The notes under the pieces were generated by a model that was given only the letters and a program-made list of their open reading frames with translations, did no database searches and was not told the DNA's origin. From Blastomussa wellsi (lineage: Eukaryota; Cnidaria; Anthozoa; Scleractinia; Plerogyridae), in assembly GCA_947652115.1 (NCBI GenBank), contig OX393568.1, positions 3,086,460-3,150,459 on the forward strand: DNA of 64,000 bases, written 5' to 3'. Numbering within the stretch: position 1 is the first letter of the stretch; each line of letters starts with the position of its first letter. A program made the translations under genes and the position numbers. This document shows, one piece after another, positions 25,100 through 36,055 of the stretch.

Positions 25100-26322
25100 T
25101 CTGCAACTATTCATTAGAACGACTAGTGTGCATAACTTAGACAAAATATATTAAAACTCAGTTATAAACTTTTTGCCATTGGGAATCAGTTGAACGCGAT
25201 TGTTTTAGCTGTTGGCTTGTAGTGTAGCGCTCAAACATAGTTGGAAGGTTTTGGGTGGTCAAACAGATTCTTGTCAAAAAGGCCGCCAAGATGTGCTGTT
25301 TCAAGAAAAGGTTGTGCAAAAGAAGAGTAAAAGGGCACGAGGCAATGTCGAAAGGCAGTGCCACAAATATCAGGCGGGCAATGTGGAGAAATGAGTTTTT
25401 GAGGATACACACTGGATACAGCGTTGACGCAAAATCGTGAACTTTGATAAAAGAGCTTGGGCTACTCGACATCTATCAGTCGGCTTCTACACTGTAGTTC
25501 TCAAGGAAACAGTTCAATGTTGAGTGGTTTAATAGTATCGCATACGCGGCCATAATGAAGTCAACAACAGAACACCAACCAATTGTTCGCTTTTGCCTAG
25601 TGTCAGAGTCTAAGTGCAAAACCGTTTATATGAAAGTGTGTTTTACCCACACGTTCATTTTCAAAGCAAACTCATTTTCATTTAAATGGCTTCGTACTTA
25701 GACTCGTTTTGAAACAAAGGTCAAAGGAAACTCGTCGACTTGCGTAAGAATCTCATTGGGCTCCACAAAACTGGTTGCATTGTGCACAAGTTAGCAACCT
25801 ATCAATCATTCTAAACTGGCGCGACGTCGTACGAAAGTCTGCTTACAGGATAGGCAAACGATGGGGAGGATTACAACCTGCTCAAACTTGAACAGGACAT
25901 TTTGCTAAAAGATAGTGAAAGGGACATTCCCTGTGTTTATTTAAGTAACGAACTAACACCTAGCGATGTAAGTACATTGCAATTCCTGCATCATTATAAT
26001 CGTTGTTTAAACGCTGGTCCTTTGTATTATAATAATGCGCCATACATGCACATTAATAGCGTGGGGAATAAAAGTGAAAATTGAAACGAATACCATAACA
26101 AATAAGAAGCTTTCCAACCCACACATAAACCTTTTTCAAGGATTTAACTCCAATTACAAAATAACTTGCGTTCGTTCTTTAACCTTATGACTTCTGAACT
26201 GTCCCGTGTCCCTATGTCGCTCTTTCAACAGATCTCGATTTCTAAAACCTAACATCGTTCATGAATAAAAACTAAATCAGTGTGTTAAAACTAGAGTCCC
26301 GGCCTTGGTTCATCGTGTAGTC
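25100..26322. other. intergenic between sulfotransferase and Testin
   Basis: The two genes converge here, so both 3' UTRs should lie in this segment. A MITE-like repeat with agtctaagtgc ends is present at about 25604-25740. No further gene is visible. Confidence 0.6.
25604..25740. repeat. MITE-like element, agtctaagtgc family, copy 1
   Basis: Left end gagtctaagtgcaaaa and right end gtacttagactcg form inverted termini around an AT-rich centre containing cattttcatttaaatgg. Two further members flank or lie inside the Testin gene. Confidence 0.6.
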
Positions 26323-29300
26323 TCAGTAATTCTTGGCGCAGTCGGCGGAGCAGAAAATCTGGTTCTTCTTAGGATGACGAAGAAACTGCTTTCCAATCAA
26401 CGATCTCTTGCACGTGCCACACTTAAAGCACGCGTCAGTCGCGTGCCAGAATTCGCCTTCGTATTCGATCCTCTGCGCATCAGCGTTGATGATTTCTCGG
26501 CATTCAAAGCACCTCTTGGCGTACAGACGATTGTAGCATTGCATGCAGTGAGGGTGGCCGTCACGAGCCACGTACAACAGACCGCCAAGATCCAGATCAC
26601 ACTCGTAACAACAGAAGTGTTTACGATGCCAGTTGCGGTCCTCAGCTTGAGTGTACTCCCGGTTAAAGATAAGCTGAAACAACGAAACGAAAAAAACGTT
26701 TTTAGTTTGAGTATTCCTAGAGCTGCTTATGCAGTAATAGGCCATTTCCGAGTTCCCTTTAGCCGCTATTTCAAAGCGAGTCTAAGTGCGAAGGTTTTGA
26801 GATGGTAATTAGTTTTGCTTTCCATACGAATGAAAACTCATTATCATTCAGTACAAAGACTTTGCACTTAGACTCGACTAGACTGTTCACAGCCGCTCTA
26901 TTTTTTCAACGCAAAAGAATGCGCGCGAGCAAAAAACACAGAGAGCGAAGCGCTAGGGGGTGGGGGCGGGGAGGGGAGCGAGTTCCCTACCCGTTCATGC
27001 CTCACGTTTTGCGCTGGAGTCCAGTTCTCTCGCGATTCATTCACCGTGTTGGCCGATCGAGGAAAACTACGAAAAAATAGCGGACTGTGAACAGTCTAGG
27101 AGGACTGTGGCCGCCCAAAATTTGTCCGATAAAATCACCATTTTATCCGGACAAAACTGTAGTGGGGTCGGATGTCACATTGGCGGACACATGTACTTTC
27201 ACAGGAAAAAATATTTGCAGCCCTAAGACACAAGGATGGAAAAGAGTTCAAAGTTGGAAATAGAGTTTTGCATGCACGATTTTCCTAGCCTCCGCGGCGA
27301 ATTTGAAAGATGACGATTCGAGCGTCAGCCCCTCGTTGGAGAACACACTGTCTGATAGGTGCACTCCCTTGAGATTTTTCCTGTTCCCATACTAAAAAAA
27401 ATTGACACTGGCCCGTGTGGAATCGTTGGATCCAGGTCAGCCCTTTCAGTGGTTACCGAGGCTCCAACGATTCCACGCTTCGTGCAAGACAACTCAATCT
27501 GTTCATGGTTAGAAACGTCCGTCTCGGTCATCCCTTTCAGCCAACACCTGTAATTCAGGCTAGAGTAAACCAATCTCTTGGAGAAGATTAAATTAAAATA
27601 CATGGTTCGTCTGTAATACTGTAAGGGCCTATGAGCAAAATCCGAGTAATCCCGTCAATTTAGCATTACATACTTCGTCACAGGCAGCACAGCGTGGTTT
27701 GTAGAGCTCAGCGTAATGCCTGCCGCAGTAGATAGCTCCATCTTTGAAGAAGTAAATCAAATCCACCAGGATGTTGTTACAAAGTGAACACACAAAGCAC
27801 CCTGGATGCCAGCACTTGTTCTCTCCAGCACGCGATGCAAACACAGCTATCTCACCAAGATTAATGCTCTGTCCACATCGGTAACACGCCTGCAAATGAT
27901 AATTATGTCAGTTACGGAAAACTGTATGAATCCTTTATTTCACCTCTGTTAGTAAGACCCTCAGCTTTCAACAAACTCCGAAAGGATCTTCATAGCGTCC
28001 CCTTAAGTGACTGCCCTTGTCCAGCTTTTTATTGCAAGTAAACCGAGCCATGAAGTTACAAAGAGCGGATCAACCCATCAGCCAACACGAACAGGGTATA
28101 CAACTGGACCAGCCCCCTAGGGTAAACACTGTCACCCTCCCTTGTGAAGGGACTAGGTCTTACCACTTTTTTTGTCAATTTGGGAACATAATGTAGCATT
28201 TCCTGTTTGAGAACAAATGCCACACCCTAGAGCACAGAGACAATGGCTAAGGATATTGGGCCTGCATGTACTGTAAGTCACCAACCAATAAGCAAGTCAC
28301 TGCAGTAGCAGCCTTTACACAGGATAATGGACGGGACTAGAAAGGGAGGGAACCTTTGGACAAGCAGCTCTCAAAGTTTTCTTGCACTGGGTAGTTACAT
28401 GCTTGTTGCAGTTTACCTTTTTAGCACCAAAGTTGGTGAATAACTTGCCTGCAGGGGCCATAGACCATTGGGCAAGTTACTTGTCCCAGATAACTGGATG
28501 ACAATAGGCCATTTCTGAGATCCTGTTTTCCTGTTTCAAGAGTCTTGGTGCACAACCTTTCATATGGAAATGACTTTTACTCGCACCTCTTTTGTCTTGA
28601 AAATCTATCCATTTCCATATGAAAGGTTTTGCACCAAGACTCGTTTAGAAACAGAGGTAGAAGCAACTCAGAAATGGCTCATTTTTGAAACCCTGAACCT
28701 GAGCCCTGTCCACCCCCAGTCCTATCCCTGTGACATGCTTCCATCAATGTTAAACCGCAGGAGGGGGAGGCTAGGCATGGACAGTCCATCTGAACTGATT
28801 TTATATTTTCTTCCCAAATGCCCAGCTACGCCACGGCATTTGTGGATGGCCAAAAGAGTCGCTAAATTTGTTGCTAGAAAGTCCACTAAAACGGCCAAAA
28901 GGCCCCACTAGTCTATGGGATGATAATTACTGTGAAAAGCCACACCTATTTCCGGCAACCCCCTGTGGCTTAACATTGTCACGTACATAACTGCATCATA
29001 CTTCCCATCTCTTTGGATTATGCAAAACAACGATCTATTCACTCACCCACTTAGAGACAGGATTGGTCTTCTCTCGTACATCACCCACGCCAAGGGCATT
29101 CTGATTTCTGTCTTCACAGAACTGTCTCATGCTGGCCTTTTCTGGTTCACTCAAATTGTCGCAATAGTTTTCATCATGATCATGAATTGGAAGCTGATAC
29201 ATCATTTGCTTGCGCCTATATTTTGCACCATCACTGCCAACTTTGGGTTTGACTTCAGGTGGCAATGATTCCATGTACTTCATCAACTGTAAAATCAAAT

Positions 29301-32110
29301 CAGAAGTTTATTATTTGAAACATTAGTACTTGCCCAAGTGGTAAAACACAAATGCAAGATTCTGGATAAGAACAGAAACTGTTCTGTTTTAACGAAAGTA
29401 TTATCAGCTGGTTTTCACTGGACATAAGCACCAGAGCTACACATAACATTTGGAATTTGGTACAGACACCAAGTAATTAAAAAGTTAAATCTGTCACCGC
29501 CCTCCCAGGCAGTGCATATTTGAGTTTCATGCCGGGAATGATTGTGTACCATTGCTGAAATCTGGGACACACTCCGAATTTTCCTGATTTGTCGCCGTCC
29601 ATCCCAGACAATCGGAATGTCTATGATCTCAAGTTTTCATTTATCAGCAAAAATCTGGGAAGGTCTGGAAACAGTAAAATCCCCAATGCTGGGATTTTCC
29701 CAATACATGAAAACCACCCTTTATGAATATGCGTATGTCAAGTAAAAACAAGCCTCTATGCACAAAGAACCTTTATGTAAATATTCTAGGTTGCGGTACC
29801 TACCACACCCTGCTGGAGGCCTGGTGGAACCCACGCAAACTGCCTGGCATACTCTGACTGTTGCCCCTTGTTCTTGTTAGCTTCTTCAAGTTTGCGGAAG
29901 TAGTCGCGAATGTGTCCAACAGGGGAGTCTTTAGAGAACAAGCTGTGTACAACCAGTTTATGGGCTTCCTCTTCATCACTCTTGATATCATGTTCCTCAG
30001 GGTAACACTTGCATGTTTTGCAGATTTTCCTGTCAGTTGACCAAACAACACAAATTAAATGAAGCCAAATTTAGACAATTTGTAGCTACAAAGTATTTGT
30101 GTGTAACCCTATGTTAAAGAAAACCAAGAATTAAAAGTAGTTGTTAAATAGGACCCTTGAAAGACATCAAACAATTTTTTCAAGATGATTTTAGGCCAAA
30201 GATTGCATTACTCGAAAAACTATAGTTACCTCCAGAAGTGCAAATCCAGTCCCCCTTCACATTTCACAGGGCCGCACTTCAAGCAAGGTGCCCCGGCATT
30301 CCTCTCATGACCTAAAGTGAACTGAAGCAAAGCATGCCTATGTGAATTCAGAGCCGCAATTTTGCTGTGAAAGGGCATTTGTCCAGGTTCTGTAAGTCAG
30401 CGTTTTGATGGGATAACATGTTGTCAATCCAAACATTGGCATTTGCACTGGAAGGAAAACATTGCCTGGACATTTTGTCCGACCACAGTGTGGATTTCAT
30501 TGGACATTGGAAAATTTTGGTCGGCCATTGTCTGATGCTCATTTTCATTGGATTTGCAGCCCTGTAAATTATAATGTACATGCAAAAACTGAAAGTAAAT
30601 AGTTTTCAAATCATAGTGTTTGTCACGGTGCAATACTGGTTTAATTTCTACCTCTGTCACAATACCTTTTATGGTATTAAATTTTCTGAGAGCATCCTGG
30701 ATACATCAATCTCCAAGATGAGTTGTCCAAGTGCTAAAGCATGGAAAGCATGGAAATTTGATTTGTTTTCACAGCTGAACAGGAAGTGTTGTTTGCTAAC
30801 AACTCCCTTTTATAGCTTGAGTAATAACTTAGTTACAGCTGGAAATAAAACTCCATTTTTGGTTCTAACTCGCAAAAAATGAAAAAGCTGAACATATCTT
30901 ATCAAGGCTGCTATAACAATTAATCCAACACGATGTTAAAATTATATGGAAACCAATGCAATTGTAATGTTCATACTCCAAGAGAATTTGCTCAATTTTT
31001 TAGCCAGCTTTCTTTTATTTTAAAATTATCAGCAAGTTATGTTTTTATTTGAAATTTAAGTTGACTCCTGACCACTGAAATGGTTTTTTGCATTTAGTCT
31101 CTATTAAATTTGCAAGCGAGTGAATATTTGTTTATATCTGCTGAGTAAGCAAGGAAAAAGCAATGGCTCTGTGTTTATTGATGACAATTTTGACAGGCCA
31201 CGAAAACACAGAAAGGAATTAGCATATACATTACCTTTTATAAAGTTGATTTTATACAGGTGATTTTATACAGGTGCATTGTAACGTTACTTCAAAACAA
31301 AAATTTATATTAATAGCAAATTACATGTAGCAAAGTAGGTCAAAAAATTTTTACCAAAATTTTTCATTTAAGCATAAAGTTTTTACCACTGGCACTGGGA
31401 AGATGCAAATTTAGTTAGCTGTTTTAAACGTAAATTCTTGCACCTCAGGCGGAGTGTAACGCAATAATAGTCATTACAAGCCCCCCAAGAGATCGGTTTA
31501 TTATCTCGACGTATCACTGTATCAGTTACAGTAAAAAACTTTCCCAACGATAAAACATATTAAAGCTTCGGCAACCAAAAAGCTTCCCTTGACAATATTA
31601 AACAATGGCGACAGAAGAAAGATATCACAATCAAACCGTTTTTACATAAATTAAGCTTCGATAAACGAAGATGGCAATAAAAACAGTTTAATTTCTAAAC
31701 AGGACAGCCTCCAACTCAAATGAACTTTGTCTTGCAGGGGTAGAACAACGGAAAGTATAAATCTTAAATTACTTGTGAAATCGATCGAGCAACCCGGCCC
31801 TGATGAATCAAGAACATGTTTGCAAACGAAAATCCGTTCGTTGCAAACATCGATCAGTTTTAATTCTACGTGCCTTCCAAAACGTTTCGTACATGTAATT
31901 GCGATGAGTCAATTTAAACGTTACACACTGACCAACGGATATAAACAGTGGTTTTCTTTCCCTAACCCAACATTCCATACATTTTCAAAGTGACCTGAAC
32001 ATAACAGACTTATATTGCATTACGAGCGAAATGGAACAACCATTCGCTCCAACACAACTAACCTTTTTCGGAATGTGTAAATTAACGCCGTCTTCTGAAC
32101 TTGTCGACAT
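26323..32110 (-). CDS. TES: Testin (PET + 3 LIM domains)
   Basis: Testin is a focal-adhesion and stress-fibre scaffold that binds zyxin, Mena/VASP-type and actin-related partners through its LIM domains. Six coding exons (minus strand): 32063-32110, 30230-30321, 29804-30029, 29047-29286, 27674-27889, 26323-26673, giving 390 residues (human TES 421). The N-terminus [14 protein letters not shown] (19-32) and LHFWRKIC (43-50) match the Testin Cys-rich head. PET core [10 protein letters not shown] is followed by [11 protein letters not shown]1 starts at CYRC (204-207), LIM2 at CAAC (269-272), LIM3 spans 329-386. The chain ends six residues after the last CSADC, as in Testin and unlike Prickle, which has a long tail and CAAX box. 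The start ATG has A at -3. The exon 2 acceptor was chosen as TTCAG before TTCACTTTAGGT because it keeps frame and supplies the conserved LGHE. Confidence 0.94.
26738..26880. repeat. MITE-like element, agtctaagtgc family, copy 2 (Testin intron 5)
   Basis: Termini gcgagtctaagtgcgaag and ctttgcacttagactcg form an inverted pair, with a middle containing gaatgaaaactcattatc. It lies about 70 bases upstream of the LIM2-3 exon acceptor. Confidence 0.65.
26897..27099 (+). repeat. dispersed repeat, copy 1 (ctattttttcaacgc family)
   Basis: About 200 bases starting ctattttttcaacgcaaaag and ending near aatagcggactgtgaacag match 57655-57840 along their length, including gagtccagttctctcgcgat. The copies differ mainly in the G-rich middle. 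No coding potential is supported. Confidence 0.85.
27305..27345 (-). repeat. hammerhead-like repeat core, second example
   Basis: Read on the minus strand the segment gives CAACGAGGGGCTGACGCTCG then AATCGTC, the same order as the spacer of the palindrome at 12181-12336. The GAAA of the core is GAAT here, so it is a decayed copy. Confidence 0.4.
28505..28680. repeat. MITE-like foldback element (Testin intron 4)
   Basis: Left arm ggccatttctgag through caacctttcatatggaaatg and right arm catttccatatgaaagg through ctcagaaatggc are reverse complements over about 70 bases with a 30-base loop. The ggccatttc(c/t)gag end is shared with the element at 26738, so they belong to related families. Confidence 0.8.
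30322..32062 (-). other. Testin intron 1, no other gene seen
   Basis: The intron lies between the 16-codon start exon (donor GTTAGT) and the CLKC exon. It is AT-rich with only short frames (for example 31727-31993) and no domain signal. Confidence 0.7.
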
Positions 32111-33320
32111 TTCCTCGGCAGATCGGAAAATTCAATCCCTTTGCTGATATCCTGAGTGTGTTGTCCGGGTCAAAAGTTCGATAAAAAGTGGCCAACAACT
32201 AAATTACGAGTTGTGTTATTAGGGCAAAATGTCCTCAATATTTCCTTCCCTCCCAAAATGTGAACGGATGTGACTCAACGCGGAAGCTCGCGGAGAATGA
32301 TGGGCCACTTGCGAAGCGAGGGAGGGGAGGGTGAGATTCAAGCAACTTAACGCAAAAAAAAATATATTTGAAAGGAGTCCGATGTTCTTAGAAAACTTTA
32401 GCATGTCTAACATGTTTTGCTATAACTGCTTAACGTTAACAGAGCTAGGAATACGAATACCCGTAACCTTGCTAAAACATAGCATGTGACTTAGAATGGG
32501 GGTCGGTCGATGTCAGCTGAGCTTCAACATCATTGTTCTCCTTTCAGTACACATGCCGTCCTATGTTATAAATAACGTTAATATTCTTCTTGTCAGAGAA
32601 CAGACTTAGTACCAAAGAAGCTAAAAAGTTTTATTATGAAATTTGAAAGTGCTTTCTTGCGGTGAAGGGCTCTGCAAATATTGCCCCACTTATAGCTGTG
32701 TATTGAAATAACAATGCAACGATGATAAAATTGTAAACAACTGATTCAGTGGGTGTTGAATCAAGTCAGTTTTTTAGTCATATTATTCGACGGAATGAAA
32801 CATGTTCTCCAAAAGGTTTTCACTTCACAGCTGTGAAAGAATAAATTGCCGGACAAGAAATAATATAAGGCGTAACCGTGTTAAAATAAGTGGCTTTTGA
32901 CGTTATGAAAGTCAAACAATATTCAAATGAAGTTTGTGCAGCATCAAACGATGCTTAAGAAAGCATAACTGCCTTATACAGGAGACAAAAAAAAATAACC
33001 TTATAAACAAAAAAGTTACCTCTTTGCGGGACATCTCTTCGCGCACACTTGTGATTTAAGCGCTCCTAATCTCGGCAATGTACGTAGTCAGAGTGCATTC
33101 GGAAGGTTTCTGTGAGTGAGTAATTTGAATAATCTTCTCCCACTGACTTGACCCCCTCACATTCCAGACAGTCTGTGCCTATTGTCTTTCATATTTTTGC
33201 TGTCAATAAGCGTGTAGCGATTTTTGTAACGCCAAGGCAAGGAACATGCATCTTTGATCACGTGACCTATTGTAGAGCGCTCGAGAAGAGAAAAGTATTA
33301 CAGGCAAATTCTCACGAAAG
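32111..33320. other. Testin 5' flank, no gene seen
   Basis: This should contain the Testin 5' UTR and promoter. No core promoter element could be assigned with confidence. The only frames present are short. Confidence 0.5.
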
Positions 33321-33326
33321 TTATGC

Positions 33327-33573
33327 ACCTATCAATGTAAATCCCGGGGGGTGGGGGTGCGAGCATAAATGGGGAATTTGACAGTAGTTATCGTCCTGTA
33401 GTGGGGGCTTTTGAACGCTTTATTGGACAGCATTTTATTGACTTTTAAGTGACTCTTTTGACCATGTACAATTGCCCTGGGGCAGGGCAATTGAACAGAA
33501 ATTCTCAGCTCAGTTCAAATCCCCCACCTATGCCCGCATCCCCCCCCCGGGATTTACAATGATAGGTACATTA
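33327..33573. repeat. inverted-repeat element next to EF-hand-like exon
   Basis: The left segment cacctatcaatgtaaatccc and the right segment gggatttacaatgataggta are reverse complements. The similarity extends about 60 bases inward on each side through G-rich and C-rich runs. The centre is unique. The right end abuts the acceptor of the EF-hand-like frame. Confidence 0.65.
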
Positions 33574-33576
33574 CAG

Positions 33577-33801
33577 ACCTCGTGGAAAGACTTTTCTCTT
33601 TATGACCTAAACAGTGACTTGAAAATTTCTCGAGACGAGTTCGACATTCTGTTGAAGGTCTACAATGACGTCGCCGAGACTAACCATCTGAATCAAGACA
33701 ACCGCACTTTTAACATCACATTTTATTTATACCTCTTGATGTCATTTTTAACGTCTAACCAAAACAGGCTACTTAGCATAGATAACATCAGGAGAATATA
33801 G
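33577..33801 (+). CDS. orphan EF-hand-like exon or gene fragment
   Basis: Following a good acceptor (TACATTACAG at 33567-33576), an open frame runs to TAG at 33799-33801. It contains FSLYDLNSDLKISRDEFDIL, in which DLNSDLKISRDE satisfies the 12-residue EF-hand loop: Asp1, Asn3, Asp5, Ile8, Glu12. Flanking residues are hydrophobic at helix positions. No partner exon was found nearby, and the only in-frame ATG upstream lies inside the adjacent inverted repeat. This may be a terminal exon of an unrecognised gene or a decayed fragment carried with the repeat. Confidence 0.35.
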   Translation, partial: TSWKDFSLYDLNSDLKISRDEFDILLKVYNDVAETNHLNQDNRTFNITFYLYLLMSFLTSNQNRLLSIDNIRRI

Positions 33802-34191
33802 CAATATTATTATATTGTTAAAAACCTATCATTGAATAATGATATAATTTAGCAGTTTCCATTGGCTTAGCCATCATGGTACACCATTATACCATGCTCT
33901 ACAAATATGGTAAGCTCAAAACTCGGGTTGGGGTGCTCAAAATGAAAAAGGAGCCTAATTTTTGAAGATTTATCGCCTTCCTGGGGCGTTTTTAATAAAA
34001 CTATTCCACTCGCGTCTGTTGGATATGAGATGATTATAGCCGACTCGGCGCTACGCGACTCGTTAGCTATCAACGTATTGTCAGATGCGGAGCCCACTTT
34101 TCGACCTGTGGGAGGAATTTAACAAGAAGGAGAAGTCTTTGAAGCAGCTGCTCAAAGGATGTGCAGACATGAACAGACCTGTGACGAATAG

Positions 34192-34397
34192 TCCATTTTA
34201 CAGTTATGTGAACTGTAACCAGGCCTCTGTATAAAAGCGAGGCTCAGGGTGACCTGGTCATGATAAAGACCAGAATCTATTAAGAATAACAACAAAACGA
34301 TTTACATATCAAAAGCAAGAGTTTTTATCTAAGCAAGGTTACCTTCAGCCTCATTTCCAATCAAAGGCTTGGTAACTGAGCACAGAACTGCAAAATG
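34192..34397. mobile_element. MITE, tccattttacagtt family, copy 1
   Basis: Begins tccattttacagtt and ends gaactgcaaaatg, an inverted pair. About 200 bases match the copy at 53166-53376, including ccaggcctctgtataaaagc and cttcagcctcatttcca. It has no coding content and is therefore non-autonomous. Confidence 0.8.
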
Positions 34398-35238
34398 TGC
34401 AATTAAACTGAACTGAACTTGCATATTAGTAACCATTAGGATGTTTAATTTATTATTTATTCAGTATTAAGTACGATAAGTAGGTCGCATTAAGTACGAT
34501 AAGTAGGTCGCAAATTATTGTAGACAAATCATCACCCACAAGTCACGACTTGTCCAAAGTAATATAACTTTACAATGTTCTTTTGACTTAGAAATTAGCT
34601 TTTTCTTTTTTTATCCTTTTTCTATTATTGTTTACATGCGAGGGTTTCAGTATTATATTTTACGCTGAACCTGGGTACGAATCATCTGGGTACGAAACAT
34701 CCATGGGTACGAAACGGCCTGTATTCATGATCTCATATCCAACGTGCGCTCGTGGAAAAATGTTTAAATATACATTCCAAGCAATACATGTAGGAAATTG
34801 TTTGATGTTCTGTCACTTCTCGGAATTTTTACATAGGTTTTATCCACAATTCACCATGCGGTCGATTTGATTGACTGAGAAGTTTGACAAAATAGTTCAA
34901 TAGATCGTTTTCACGCGACGTCATCGGGTACTAAAATCCAAGACTAAAGAAGTATCAAAGTTTCTATCCTTATCAGGAATAAGAGGTACTAAGTTTATAT
35001 CAATAGCAATATTCCATTTAGAAACTACTGCATTTTGAATTTCAGAATTATTTCGGTACGTGACATGAAGTGTCGATAATGTTTGTCATAAAAGGTATAC
35101 TTATATTGTGATTTTTAGCCATTTGAGAAGTCGAAGTAGTAGGAAAAGTGTTTATGTCAATGTTTGTTTTTCCATAACAGATTATCATTTGCCCAGATAA
35201 CTAAAGTAGGTTCCAGATATTTACACTATTTTCCGGTC

Positions 35239-35275
35239 GCCATGTTGGTGCACATCTGAGGTGCACCAACATGAC
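35239..35275. repeat. short perfect hairpin
   Basis: gccatgttggtgcac at 35239-35253 pairs with gtgcaccaacatg at 35261-35273 around a 7-base loop. It probably marks the centre or edge of a dispersed repeat; no larger boundaries are apparent. Confidence 0.6.
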
Positions 35276-36055
35276 GGCTCCATACTCGGCGAATATCTTC
35301 GGTTTGGGGTTGCGCACAGTCATAAAACTTGGAGAAAATACTTCTTTTGCCATCTCCTATAATATCTCTTTTTCTTGACTTCATTGACTGAATGGTGTTC
35401 GATTTATCTTTTTTGTTGCGTGACAGTCAAAACGATCTATATGTCAGACTTCTCCGAAGGAGAAGGATGCATCCGAAGGAAGCATATTACTATATATTTT
35501 AATTCAAGTTAAATTAATACAACAGTTGTTACAGGTCGTCGTAACCCGGATCGAAACACGGTCAACGTAAATTTCAGCTCATTCACGTTGAAATACAATC
35601 GACAGAAAATCGTTTACCAGACAAACGCCTTGCGACGCCAGTTTGTTACACACTTTTTGATTTCATGAGGATATGACGTCCTGTTGCCTAGTAACTCGCC
35701 TGACCAAAAACCGCGGGCTCAGCAATTTATCGATGACGGCATCTTGACAAAAATATATCTGCTGTTGGCGAAAAGAACGGTATATAAGCTGCTCAGTATA
35801 CCTAACTCATAATCTGTAAAATTAACGAAATTTTGAACAAATCTTTTTAAATGTTTCTTTGCTATTATAATTATAACTTCTACATTTCACAACTGTTTTT
35901 GGTGCAGTTCAGCTGCTTTAGTTTCCACATGAGGAAAGCACAATATGAAAAAAGTGCTCACTATCTTTCACTACCTTGAATGGTTTTAACCACAGACACG
36001 AAAAACCCCGGTAACAGCGATGGAAGTTTCAATCCACGTCATGACTGGATCCAGT

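Larger units (their letters stand above)
33802..36055. other. intergenic, repeats only
   Basis: Holds a MITE (34192-34397), a 22-base direct duplication at 34463-34510 (attaagtacgataagtaggt units) and a short perfect hairpin at 35239-35275. Open frames of up to 80 residues show no domain. Confidence 0.6.

Noticed and set aside
26305..26808. 167-residue plus-strand open frame over the last Testin exon
   Set aside because: It is the antisense shadow of the LIM2-LIM3 exon, whose own frame has clear zinc-binding motifs.
33867..34097. 76-residue minus-strand frame without stops
   Set aside because: No domain, no splice partners and no neighbours to support it; left as intergenic.
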